This document shows positions 18,194 through 26,277 of a stretch of 64,000 nucleotides of DNA, piece by piece. Location of the stretch: the NCBI GenBank assembly GCA_964485395.1, contig CAZAJF010000003.1, forward strand, positions 1 to 64,000, in the 5' to 3' direction. The DNA comes from JANNSO01 sp964485395 (lineage in GTDB: Bacteria; Spirochaetota; Spirochaetia; Treponematales; UBA12059). Below the pieces are notes generated by a model, which worked only from the letters and a program-made list of their open reading frames with translations, searched no databases and was not told where the DNA came from. Numbering within the stretch: position 1 is the first letter of the stretch; every line of letters starts with the position of its first letter. Made by a program: the position numbers and the translations under genes.

Positions 18194-18215
18194 TCATTGA
18201 TTTAATAATCAATGA
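18194..18215. promoter_or_regulatory. Predicted TetR operator (22-bp dyad)
   Basis: A perfect inverted repeat, TCATTGATT-TAAT-AATCAATGA, lies 12 bp upstream of the regulator start codon. The expected transcription start of the promoter at 18219-18247 falls inside it, so a bound dimer would block initiation. A second, shorter dyad (ATAGT...ACTAT, 18221-18238) sits over the -10/spacer region. Confidence 0.75.
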
Positions 18216-18218
18216 TAA

Positions 18219-18247
18219 AATATAGTGAGGTTTTACTATTCTGTCAA
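18219..18247 (-). promoter_or_regulatory. Sigma70-type promoter of the tetR–flavoprotein operon
   Basis: On the minus strand, TTGACA (18247-18242) is followed after exactly 17 bp by TATATT (18224-18219). This is close to consensus, and transcription would start within the operator dyad. Confidence 0.75.
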
Positions 18248-18328
18248 TTCCTAATCAGGATTTCATGCTAGACTGTGTCGGCAAATAAAATCTTTAATAG
18301 CGGGTAATCCCGTATAAGGAGTATGGAT

Positions 18329-19435
18329 ATGAGCGAATCGATCACCTGGTGGGCCTTCAATGAAGTAGAGGCTTTCATGCGCGCCGGTTTCGAGGCGGTG
18401 GGCGTACCTTCCCAAGAAGCGGCCGTATGCGCGGACGTACTCATTGCCGCAGACAAGCGCGGCGTTGATTCCCATGGAGTCGGGCGCTTCAAGCCCATCT
18501 ACCTGGACCGCATCTGGGCGGGCACCCAAAACCCCAAGACCAATTTCGAGATCGTGCGCGAGACTCCCACCACCGCGGTCATAGACGGCCACAACGGCAT
18601 GGGCCACTACATAGCCAAGCGCGCCATGCAGATGGCCGTGGACAAAGCAGACAAGAACGGCCTGGGCATGACCGTGGTGCGCAACTCCACACATTACGGC
18701 GCGGCATTTTATTACGCCAACCAAGCGGTGGAGCGGGGCATGATCGGCCTTACCGGCACCAGCGCCCGCCCGTCCATCGCGCCCACCTTCGGCGTGGAGC
18801 CAATGCTGGGCACCAACCCCATGACCTGGGGCGCTCCCAGCGACGAACCCTTCCCCTTCATGCTGGACTGCGCCACTTCGGTAACCCAGCGCGGCAAGCT
18901 CGAGCTCTACGACCGCATGGGCAAGGAACTTCCCGACGGCTGGGTGATAGGCCAGGACGGCATGTACCGCCACGATACCAAGCAAGTGTTAATAGATCTT
19001 ACTAAAGATAAAGCCGCGCTCACGCCTCTCGGCGGTCAGGGCGAAGACCTCGGCGGCTACAAAGGCTACGGCTATTCCACAGTCGTGGAAATCCTTTCGG
19101 CCGCGCTGTCGCAAGCCAACTTCATGAAAGCCCTCGTGGGCGTGGACGCGCAGGGCAAGCCCGCCCCCATCGAGCTGGGCCATTTCTTCATGGCCATGAA
19201 AGTGGAAGCCTTCGTGGAACTGGACCTCTTCAAGAAATCCGTGGGCGAGATATCGCGCCAGCTGCGCGCCTCAAAAAAAGCCCCCGGGGCGGAGCGCATC
19301 TACACCGCCGGCGAAAAGGAGTACGACATCTCCGTGTACCGCAAGGACAAGGGCGTCCCCTTCAACGACCCGCTCAAGGCCGCCTTCCGCGCGGTCAAGG
19401 AAAAGCTGAACCTGCCGCACGCCCTGCCGTTCTGA
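18329..19435 (+). CDS. Ldh-family NAD(P)-dependent oxidoreductase (malate/L-lactate dehydrogenase family)
   Basis: This 368-residue enzyme of the L-sulfolactate/malate/ureidoglycolate dehydrogenase family reduces or oxidises 2-hydroxy/2-oxo acids. Family blocks visible are DKRGVDSHGVGR, GHNGMGHYIA, VRNSTHYGAAFYYA (catalytic His), GTSARPSIAPTFG, GTNPMTWGAP and LDCATS. The start was placed at the ATG at 18329, because AAGGAG (18316-18321) is seven bases away; the ATG at 18323 is too close. The physiological substrate cannot be chosen among malate, lactate and similar acids. Stretches of the coding sequence are strongly C-biased at third positions. Confidence 0.9.
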   Translation: MSESITWWAFNEVEAFMRAGFEAVGVPSQEAAVCADVLIAADKRGVDSHGVGRFKPIYLDRIWAGTQNPKTNFEIVRETPTTAVIDGHNGMGHYIAKRAMQMAVDKADKNGLGMTVVRNSTHYGAAFYYANQAVERGMIGLTGTSARPSIAPTFGVEPMLGTNPMTWGAPSDEPFPFMLDCATSVTQRGKLELYDRMGKELPDGWVIGQDGMYRHDTKQVLIDLTKDKAALTPLGGQGEDLGGYKGYGYSTVVEILSAALSQANFMKALVGVDAQGKPAPIELGHFFMAMKVEAFVELDLFKKSVGEISRQLRASKKAPGAERIYTAGEKEYDISVYRKDKGVPFNDPLKAAFRAVKEKLNLPHALPF

Positions 19436-19467
19436 AAGTTATATAAATATTAGTAAGTATGGGGCCT

Positions 19468-19553
19468 GCCGTCGCGCGATGCCTGGCGGCAGAGCACGAC
19501 GGCACCGGGCTATCCGCTCCAATGTCGCCTATGGCTTTGCCATAGGCGACATT
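19468..19553. repeat. Structured palindromic intergenic element
   Basis: Downstream of the dehydrogenase is a perfect 15-bp stem with a 3-base loop (AATGTCGCCTATGGC, TTT, then its complement; 19521-19553). A further dyad, GCCGTCG...CGACGGC (19468-19474/19497-19503), precedes it. CTATCC occurs on both sides of the stem, at 19511 and about 19560. No T-tract follows. The form suggests a dispersed REP-like element or a structured RNA rather than a simple terminator. The remaining intergenic bases to 19814 are AT-rich and show no gene. Confidence 0.65.
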
Positions 19554-19814
19554 CCGCTTCTATCCCTGGCCCGCCGGGTATCGGAGGCAATGCCGTGACA
19601 TTCCGGAGTAGACAAAGGACTTATAACCGTGGATGCTAGGGTAAAAAAAATCTACTAAAAGAAAAAGCTTGTATTTTAGAATAATTAATTCTTAAGATAA
19701 TGGACACCTTATATAAGACTATTCAGAAAAATGTGTCCATTTGAAAATTTGTTCTTAAACTTGCATAATATTGATTATTTGTTTTTGTGATATTTGAAAG
19801 TGAGCATAAAGAAA

Positions 19815-20450
19815 ATGGAAAATTTGACAATATTTAGCAGGCTTAAGAAAAAGGTTAGCAATATTGGTCTATTAGGATGGATTTTAGGAGGATGTGGTTT
19901 TGTTTTTATTGGATTTTTAAAAATAGTATTTCCTATTGACCAACAAAGTAAGTATCTCTTTCGAGCTTTTATTTTGCTTTCTCCTTTCATGCATGAAGGG
20001 TTGCACTTTATTGCTGCTCTATTATGCGAGATAGAGATAAATAAAATTAAGGTAATTGTTGTTTTAGAGAAATTTTATGGTGCTTGCATTATTCCAGTTT
20101 CAGTAGAAAAGAATAAATTCATATTTTTTTTATTAGCTCCAGTTAGCATTATGTCTTCAATAATTGTAATATTATGGATTTTTACGAAAAGTAATAATTT
20201 GTTAATTCCGATGGTAATATCAGCTTTCCAGGCATTATTTGATATTTATTTTATTTTTAAAATGCTTTGCAAGCCGCAAGTGATAAAAAATACTGATACT
20301 TCAATAATGATAAGATCATTTTTAATAATACGGCATAATATTGAAATGGTAATAGCAGATAACAAAGAGAAGAAAATATTCCTGAGTAAATTTAGTGTAT
20401 TGGTTTTGATTTTAGGGGTACTTGATTTTGTTCAATATTTTATTAAATAG
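19815..20450 (+). CDS. AT-rich integral membrane protein with HExxH motif (putative zinc metallopeptidase, DUF3267-like)
   Basis: This 211-residue membrane protein has about four to five hydrophobic segments. A transmembrane stretch carries FMHEGLHFIAALL (H60, E61, H64), an HExxH zinc-protease signature like those of membrane-embedded putative peptidases. A later AFQALFDIYFIFK segment could supply a third ligand (Asp). The start is uncertain: ATG at 19815, or an in-frame TTG at 19794; neither has a strong ribosome binding site. The gene and its flanks are much more AT-rich than the rest of the window, suggesting horizontal acquisition. Protease activity is an inference from the motif. Confidence 0.65.
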   Translation: MENLTIFSRLKKKVSNIGLLGWILGGCGFVFIGFLKIVFPIDQQSKYLFRAFILLSPFMHEGLHFIAALLCEIEINKIKVIVVLEKFYGACIIPVSVEKNKFIFFLLAPVSIMSSIIVILWIFTKSNNLLIPMVISAFQALFDIYFIFKMLCKPQVIKNTDTSIMIRSFLIIRHNIEMVIADNKEKKIFLSKFSVLVLILGVLDFVQYFIK

Positions 20451-20937
20451 CTATTTGTAAAAAGTGAGGATGCTATTTGGTCTTTATTAAACATTTTGTT
20501 AATTTTATAAGTTTCCTCCAAAGGATCCCTCCGCTTTCAGTATGGCTATGAACTGGACTTCGATGCTTCCTGGTTCATGAGCGCTAAGCCGTTACGCTGC
20601 GACTCGGAGGCGTAGTTTTTATTCTGTCGGTCGGCGAAATATAAAACGACCAGGTAAGCTACAAGCTACGCCATCGTTCAACCTGCCTGAATTGCGAGGT
20701 AGGCATATGAACCTGTCGCGGGAACACTGGAGACAGGCGGGCTCACGGTATCGGATTCGTTTTTCGAGTAGATAATATTCCGATATTTAAATAAGTTATT
20801 GTCAGAACGCTTTCTCGTCCTCCTTAGGCAATGTCATTGTGGCCGGTTTCGGTAAAGCGCTTCTAACAAGTGGGTTTCGCGCTTTCAGGTTTTACACCTT
20901 GATACTGATTCCTGAATAAAACTTGGCGCGGAACACG
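20451..20937. other. Intergenic region with a possible gene remnant
   Basis: About 490 bp without a convincing gene. A short open stretch ending at TAG 20613-20615 encodes a protein-like segment (FQYGYELDFDASWF and onward) with no start or ribosome binding site, which may be the 3' remnant of a lost gene. Nothing else is recognised. Confidence 0.4.
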
Positions 20938-20962
20938 GATGAGTCGCAGCCGGCGACTCATC
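20938..20962 (-). terminator. Hairpin at the end of the signalling operon
   Basis: A 10-bp perfect stem (GATGAGTCGC/GCGACTCATC) with a 5-base loop overlaps the STAS gene stop codon on the minus strand. It lacks a clear U-tract, so it may be a factor-dependent or stabilising 3' end. Confidence 0.5.
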
Positions 20963-21308
20963 ACTCGAAGCGGATGGTCAATTCGTTCCAGATTTTTTTC
21001 AGGTTTTCAAAAGACTTTTGCTGCCAGAGTATATTCGAATTTCCTACGATCGTTACGCTTTTAAACGGAATCAAATCTTTAATCTCAAAGATGAACTTGC
21101 AGAGCGTGCTGATTCCCGCACTGTTCATGAAATCCAGTTTTACGAAGTTAAGAATAAGTCCTGGGCTGTCGAGGTCGTAGGCTTCCCGCATGAACTTCTT
21201 GATCTTGTCGAACTCGGAAAGATCGTTCATGCGGAGCGATCCGGAGAATGCGACTATATGAGTCTCATTATCGTACGCTACTTGGAATGCTTCCTCGTTG
21301 ATCCTCAT
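20961..21308 (-). CDS. STAS-domain anti-sigma-factor-antagonist-like protein
   Basis: This 115-residue single-domain protein has the STAS core LNFVKLDFMNSAGISTLCKF, with the conserved phosphorylatable serine in MNSAG. In partner-switching systems such a protein is phosphorylated by an anti-sigma kinase and dephosphorylated by a PP2C phosphatase. Both partner types are encoded immediately upstream in the same operon. GAGGAG precedes the ATG, and the gap to the previous gene is one base. It resembles the slr1659 family that accompanies slr1658-type ATPases (recalled, not searched). Confidence 0.85.
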   Translation of the reverse strand: MRINEEAFQVAYDNETHIVAFSGSLRMNDLSEFDKIKKFMREAYDLDSPGLILNFVKLDFMNSAGISTLCKFIFEIKDLIPFKSVTIVGNSNILWQQKSFENLKKIWNELTIRFE

Positions 21309-21309
21309 G

Positions 21310-21867
21310 TTACAGCTCCTCGATGTTCATCTTTGCCTGAATGGTAAACTTGCAAAAATCGTCGCCAGTCAAGGAATCGCTTATTCTGAAGCTTAGTACA
21401 GCCTGGTAGTAGTTGATTATCGTTAAAAGACCGATACCGGACTTGTCGTTCGATTTTCCGGTAGCTATGAGCAGGTCGATGTATTTTTCGTTTACGTAAT
21501 CGGCATCAACGAGGTTCCTGGCCATTTTTTCCAGCGGGTCTAGTTTTTCTTGCGCAATGGGATTTGAGATATCGATGATGATGCAATCCTCTTTATGCAG
21601 GAGAGAAAGGTCTATGAGGCTGTCTTGGGGCTGCGCGTACTTCACCGCGTTCTCGAGAAGTTCATTCAAGATGAATGAAAGGGAATTCGCGATGTTTTTC
21701 TTTGAAGGATGCGCCACGGCCATATAAGACGCGCCGAAATTCGCGATGAGACCGCAGCGGCACCAAAAGCTCATGACTTCGAGGGCAGGCAGCGAAAAGG
21801 AAAGATTGACCGATCTTCGGTCTAACTGGATGTCGGTATAATTTCCCATGGTATGCACCGTTGGCAT
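21310..21867 (-). CDS. slr1658-like HATPase_c anti-sigma/regulatory kinase
   Basis: This 185-residue protein has a GHKL ATPase core: SFILNELLENAVKYAQP (N-box with Asn/Glu), VDADYVNEK and a G-rich KSGIGLLTIINYY. The N-terminal segment LPALEVMSFWCRCGLIANFG matches the distinctive leader of the slr1658 regulator family rather than classic SpoIIAB/RsbW. It probably binds or phosphorylates the STAS partner encoded next. A strong AGGAGG precedes the ATG. No sigma factor gene is present in the operon, so its output may be another protein target. Confidence 0.8.
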   Translation of the reverse strand: MPTVHTMGNYTDIQLDRRSVNLSFSLPALEVMSFWCRCGLIANFGASYMAVAHPSKKNIANSLSFILNELLENAVKYAQPQDSLIDLSLLHKEDCIIIDISNPIAQEKLDPLEKMARNLVDADYVNEKYIDLLIATGKSNDKSGIGLLTIINYYQAVLSFRISDSLTGDDFCKFTIQAKMNIEEL

Positions 21868-21890
21868 TTTTATGCCTCCTCGTACTTTCT

Positions 21891-23303
21891 TTATTTTTGC
21901 TTGATTACCACGAGGCTGATATCATCCTGGATGATCGAGTCCCCGATGTAGTTGCACAGATCTTTCATGAATTTACCGATTATCTTTTCAGTGGGGAATA
22001 ACGCGTATTTCTTAATCGTCTCGCAAACCGCATTCTGGCCGAATTGTATTCCCTCGCGATTCTCCGCCTCTGTTATCCCGTCGGAGTACAGAACCATGAG
22101 ATCGCCGGGTTCAAGCCCTATTTCTATCTGTCCAATCTTGTCGGTAATGTCCTCTATGAGGCCAACATAGAAACCAAGATCCATGGTGTCGATGATCTCG
22201 ACCTGGCCGGATGTTCGAATGAGTATTACCGATTCATGCTGGCCCGTGACCACGAATTTCTTGTTTTTGTATGTGATTAAGGCCAGGGTCATGTTGCGGT
22301 CTTCCTTGATCCGGTGGATGTTGGCGTACAGCACGCGGTTGATGATGTTCATGAGTACGGCCGGATTCGTTATTTTCATCTCGGCCATCGTGCGTATCAC
22401 GGTTTGGGCCATAAGCATGATTACGCCCGACGAAAGGCCGTGTCCCGTCACGTCGCCTATTCCTATGGTTATGGTATCGTCTATCCGGATGACGTCATAA
22501 TAATCGCCGCCCACTTCGTCGGCCGTCATCATGATGCAGGATATCTCCAGCAGGTGCACGCTTTCGGTCTCCTCAACCGACGGCAGCACCATGGTCTGGA
22601 TCTTTCGTGCGATATTGACCTCTGCCTGCAGGCGCATGGATTCGTCCCGCAAACGTTCCGCGTAGATCTCCAGCTTTTTATTGCTCAGGGTAATCTCGTT
22701 AACCAAGCCCCTGAGCTTCTTTCGCGCATTGAGGTTTTCCCGAAAGAAAAGGTCTATTACCACGGCGGAGATAAAGGGAATCAGGAATAGCGATATGATG
22801 GTCATTACCGTGGTGGCCGAAGGGTCGAGGCTATAGAAGCGCTTGATGCTAAGCTCAAGATCCGGAAGCAAGAAATGTATCAGGAATATTATGATAACTT
22901 CTACGAAGCTTATGACCATATGCTTGAAGCGCGATACCTCGAACAGCGCCGCCAGGAGCGGGTAAATAATGACGACGAATAATACGCCGCTGGTAGAGAC
23001 GTTCGTCAATATTATGATGAAGAACATTTGAAGCTCAAAAATATAAATCGTTATCCGCCGCACGAAAGTTCTATAGCCTCTCGCGCTCAGGAGGAGGCAG
23101 AACAGGTACGCGAAGGCGGCTGTCACCTGTACCGCTATGAGCAAGCCCGGATGGGGTATCGTAAAGCCTACGAGCAAGGCCCCGGATGCCGCCACGAACG
23201 TAAAGAACAGGTTTAAACCGTTTACCTGCCTGGCAAGCTGGGTTACCTGAATGTCGTCCTGCTCGCTGGTTCCTAAGGAAAGCAGCGATTCGATTACTTT
23301 CAT
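21891..23303 (-). CDS. Membrane-anchored RsbU/SpoIIE-type PP2C serine phosphatase
   Basis: The protein has 470 residues. The N-terminal third (about 25-195) has six hydrophobic helices without a large external domain. A coiled coil follows (about 200-240), then a SpoIIE/PP2C phosphatase domain (about 245-468) with ADEVGGDYYDVIR, TIGIGDVTGHGLSSG, LMVLYSDGITEAEN and IIQDDISLVVIK, which contain the metal-binding aspartates. It should dephosphorylate the STAS protein and so link a membrane signal to the switch. It sits between the methyltransferase and the ATPase genes in a close-spaced operon. Confidence 0.92.
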   Translation of the reverse strand: MKVIESLLSLGTSEQDDIQVTQLARQVNGLNLFFTFVAASGALLVGFTIPHPGLLIAVQVTAAFAYLFCLLLSARGYRTFVRRITIYIFELQMFFIIILTNVSTSGVLFVVIIYPLLAALFEVSRFKHMVISFVEVIIIFLIHFLLPDLELSIKRFYSLDPSATTVMTIISLFLIPFISAVVIDLFFRENLNARKKLRGLVNEITLSNKKLEIYAERLRDESMRLQAEVNIARKIQTMVLPSVEETESVHLLEISCIMMTADEVGGDYYDVIRIDDTITIGIGDVTGHGLSSGVIMLMAQTVIRTMAEMKITNPAVLMNIINRVLYANIHRIKEDRNMTLALITYKNKKFVVTGQHESVILIRTSGQVEIIDTMDLGFYVGLIEDITDKIGQIEIGLEPGDLMVLYSDGITEAENREGIQFGQNAVCETIKKYALFPTEKIIGKFMKDLCNYIGDSIIQDDISLVVIKQK

Positions 23304-23325
23304 GGCGCGGCTATCTCCACTGGTT

Positions 23326-24333
23326 TCACGTTTTTTTGAGGATGGTTACGAGTTGGCTGCTTCCTTGCATGATTCCCGTGGTCTGGATTTCGGCGTTTTT
23401 AAATTTTTTAGGAAGATCGGCGAAAAATTTTTCGAGTTCCGGGTTCGTGTGGAATCCCGTGAAATCGTTCCAAAGGAGGTTCATGAGGGCGTTGGCCGTA
23501 AGGGCGATGGTATTGGAATCGGCTGTGCACACATTGAAGAAAACGCCTTTTCTGGCAATCCTCACGAGGTTTTCAATCACCTCGTCGCGCTTGCCCTTGG
23601 GCACGAAATGCAGAATGTTGACTGCGGAAACCCATTCGTAGGAATTGTCGGCGAAGGAACCCAGGTCTTCTTCGATATCGCCGACCAGCATCTTTATCTT
23701 GTCCGTAAGGCCCAGCGCGATGTTCTCTTTCTTAGCTCTCTCGATTGCGAAAAGATTTACGTCCACGCCGGTAAAATGGTTTTTGGGCAGGGCTTTGCTC
23801 AATGAGCGGAGAAAAGATCCACTGCCGCATCCTACGTCCAAGAGCTTGTCAGATTCAACTACGTTAAATTTCTTGATATGATCTATCAGGGTGGCCGAGA
23901 AGTTGTCGCTTACCCTGGGTTGGTATTCTTTGGTTATTTTTCCATCGGACAGCTTGTCCAAGCTCTGGTTTTTCTTGAAGGTAACGTCGGCCTGGTCCGC
24001 GGCCTTGATCAAGAATGGAAGTCCCTCGATGAATGCGAGCACGTCTTTTACCGGAGAGGCAGATGTAAGCAGTAGCCCCTTGGTTGTCAATGTAACGCCT
24101 TCCGACTGGTCAACCGCCACGATATCGACGCCTTCGGCGAAATGCACCCAGCCGCGCACCTTTTCGAGCTGATAGTCCTTTCGCTTGGCCATCTCCGTGA
24201 TGGTAATGGGAGCATCCGGTTTCAGCAGATCGAACAAGCCGCTAATGTGCCCGGCTACGATGCATAGCCCCTTGTAGGTCTCGCCGGTAATCGACAGTAT
24301 TTCGGCGATGCAGCTCTTCATGTCAGCGCTCAT
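23326..24333 (-). CDS. Class I SAM-dependent methyltransferase with N-terminal winged-helix-like domain
   Basis: The protein has 335 residues. Residues 1-100 are helical and resemble the dimerisation/winged-helix domain of small-molecule O-methyltransferases (ITITEMAKRKDYQLEKVRGW). The catalytic Rossmann domain starts at about 155 with LLDVGCGSGSFLRSL (SAM-binding motif I), then FTGVDVNLFAIERAK and AVNILHFVPKG. The acceptor is unknown. Its position inside a diguanylate-cyclase and partner-switch operon suggests a signalling or product role, but this is inference. GGGAGGAGGAA precedes the ATG. Confidence 0.82.
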   Translation of the reverse strand: MSADMKSCIAEILSITGETYKGLCIVAGHISGLFDLLKPDAPITITEMAKRKDYQLEKVRGWVHFAEGVDIVAVDQSEGVTLTTKGLLLTSASPVKDVLAFIEGLPFLIKAADQADVTFKKNQSLDKLSDGKITKEYQPRVSDNFSATLIDHIKKFNVVESDKLLDVGCGSGSFLRSLSKALPKNHFTGVDVNLFAIERAKKENIALGLTDKIKMLVGDIEEDLGSFADNSYEWVSAVNILHFVPKGKRDEVIENLVRIARKGVFFNVCTADSNTIALTANALMNLLWNDFTGFHTNPELEKFFADLPKKFKNAEIQTTGIMQGSSQLVTILKKT

Positions 24334-24356
24334 GATGCTTCCTCCTCCCTGGTTTC

Positions 24357-25100
24357 CTAACGGCTTCTGACTTGATTCCTTCCATTCTCCTTGGCGTCAT
24401 AGAGCGAGTCGTCTATGCGCTTGAAAAAATTCTCCAAAGGTTCGTCTTTGCGATATTCAGTAACCCCGAAACTGCAGGTAACGAATCCTACGTCCGTTAT
24501 AAAAAGCTTTTCTACGGAGATGCGGAGGTATTCCGCCAATGACCGTGCTTGCGAGATCGTGAAACCTGGCAGCAGAATCATGAATTCCTCACCGCCCCAT
24601 CGAGAAAAAACGCTGAGTGCGGGGAGCAGTTTTTTTATGCACGAAGTGATAGCGATAAGAACTTCGTCGCCTTTTCCGTGGCCAAACGTGTCGTTAACTT
24701 TTTTGAAGTGATCGATATCCATCATGATGAGCGAAAGGGTGCCGTGGTCTTCATGTATTTTGCGGAATTCCTGCTGCATATAGCTATTGAAGCTCAAACG
24801 GTTATATATCTGCGTGAGGGCATCATGCCCGGCTTGGTATTTTACTTTCTGGAGTTCGTCGTCAAATTGAACTTCCAGCAATGAATCATGGGCTACGACG
24901 GTATTTATTATGGCGTTGAGTGCTTCGTTATCCCGTAGCAGTTTGTTATACTCGCGAAGCAGGCTCTCATGGGCGAGTTTAAGTTCGGCCAGTTCTTTTC
25001 CTGCGGCATCCAGGTGACAGGGCGCAGAACCCGATTCTACAAGCGGCTGTTCGCGAATAGCGTCTTCGGATTGTTGTACAGACTTGCTCACTTTGTCCAC
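24357..25100 (-). CDS. Diguanylate cyclase (GGDEF domain) with N-terminal coiled coil
   Basis: This 247-residue soluble protein has a predicted coiled coil at residues about 35-75 (LAELKLAHESLLREYNKLLR) and a GGDEF domain at about 85-245: YQAGHDALTQIYNRLSF, DIDHFKKVNDTFGHGKGD and the active-site FSRWGGEEFMILL. The RxxD inhibitory site normally found five residues before GGEEF is absent (PALS instead), so product inhibition should be lost. It would make c-di-GMP. The start is GTG; a second in-frame GTG at 25091 is better spaced from GGGAAGG. It is the first gene of the signalling operon. Confidence 0.9.
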   Translation of the reverse strand: MDKVSKSVQQSEDAIREQPLVESGSAPCHLDAAGKELAELKLAHESLLREYNKLLRDNEALNAIINTVVAHDSLLEVQFDDELQKVKYQAGHDALTQIYNRLSFNSYMQQEFRKIHEDHGTLSLIMMDIDHFKKVNDTFGHGKGDEVLIAITSCIKKLLPALSVFSRWGGEEFMILLPGFTISQARSLAEYLRISVEKLFITDVGFVTCSFGVTEYRKDEPLENFFKRIDDSLYDAKENGRNQVRSR

Positions 25101-25818
25101 CTTCCCGGTGCCGCTTCAGTAAGTTCAAGTAAAACATAACTACTATGTACAATCATTTTGCCTGGAAAACCAGAAAACAACCTGCGTTATAAGCGATTTT
25201 ATACGCTTTTGGTTATATTGATAATTTCCATGCCTGGCAACAACATCAGGTATTAAATTATGCGCATTCATCTTATGTTTGTCAAATAATATTTATATTC
25301 TAGCAAGCAGTGTAAACTTAAATTACCATTTTAATCCAAAACTGAAAACAGTTTACTAATTCTATATAATACGGATATTTATTAATATTGATAAAGGAAC
25401 GTCCCTTAAACATGAAGAATAATTTAATGTTCTGCCAATGTAGCAGGCGTTTTAAAAACACTAAACGATCAATATAAATCAAAATACTTTGCATCAGCTG
25501 CAAAATAATTAGAAACGATGCGTAAAAATACTGCCAGTAGCCACCTAAGGAGTCGTCCCGCCACGACGTAAAGTATTAGCCGTGTGGTTTGCATCGGAAA
25601 ATCAGCAGTTTGATTGACGGTTGCCAGGATTAAGCCAATCAGTCCGGTAAATTTTTATTTTCTTGACTATTTCTATAATAAAATTCAATCTTATAATTGG
25701 TTGTAAGCATGGTTCATTGTTATCAAGATTTACGAAAAAGATGAACGTGGCGACATATATTTCAGGAATATGCCATTGCGTTATAAAGAAGATTTTTTTT
25801 GTCTGAAAGGTAGGTTTT
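25101..25818. other. Long AT-rich intergenic region
   Basis: About 720 bp between the divergently transcribed signalling operon and the SnoaL–SDR–oxidoreductase cluster. I see no convincing gene. Small dyads occur (for example AAACTG-AAAA-CAGTTT near 25340 and TTTGCA-TCAGC-TGCAAA near 25490), and the AT content would favour promoters for both sides. No RNA family is recognised. Confidence 0.5.
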
Positions 25819-26271
25819 ATGTCAGGTAATGCGGTTTTTAAACTGGAATCGGAAGAGCAGATACGGGAGCTCTGGGCTCGTACCTATAATACCCTGGGTA
25901 AACCCGATTGGTCGCATATCTTTCCGTACTATGACCACGATATCGTCTTTAAGGATTCAATCCAGCAAGTGGAGGGCATCGAGGATTTCAAGGCTTTATG
26001 CGACCGTCTGACGAAACGCTGCCAAGAATTGCGCATGGAGATCGTTACGCTGGTAAAGAGCGGGTCCATCGTATTTATGCAATGGGAAATGACTATGATT
26101 TTCAAGAAAACGCCAAGCTCAACGATTTTTGGCTGCACTAAGCTGACGTTGAACGATGCCGGTAAGATTACGCACCAACGTGATTATTATGATTTGTGGG
26201 GTGATATATTCGACAATATCCCTTGGTTCGCAAAGCCTTATCGCACCTTTATGCACAAGAAGTTCGGCTAA
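25819..26271 (+). CDS. SnoaL/NTF2-like fold protein
   Basis: This 150-residue protein has the cone-shaped NTF2-like pattern: an N-terminal helix (ESEEQIRELWARTYNT), DWSHIFPYYDHDIVFKDSIQ, VEGIEDFKALCDRL and a beta-rich C-terminal half (IVFMQWEMTMIFKK, HQRDYYDLWGDIF). Members include isomerases, cyclases and binding proteins of small hydrophobic substrates. Here it heads a three-gene unit with an SDR and an FAD oxidoreductase, so a lipid or isoprenoid-like substrate is plausible but not shown. GAAAGGTAGG precedes the ATG. Confidence 0.8.
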   Translation: MSGNAVFKLESEEQIRELWARTYNTLGKPDWSHIFPYYDHDIVFKDSIQQVEGIEDFKALCDRLTKRCQELRMEIVTLVKSGSIVFMQWEMTMIFKKTPSSTIFGCTKLTLNDAGKITHQRDYYDLWGDIFDNIPWFAKPYRTFMHKKFG

Positions 26272-26277
26272 GCCGCC

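Noticed and set aside
19521..19553. Simple rho-independent terminator for the Ldh-family gene
   Set aside because: The stem is very strong but no T-tract follows, it lies about 90 bp downstream, and it has extra flanking symmetry, so a repeat element or structured RNA fits better.
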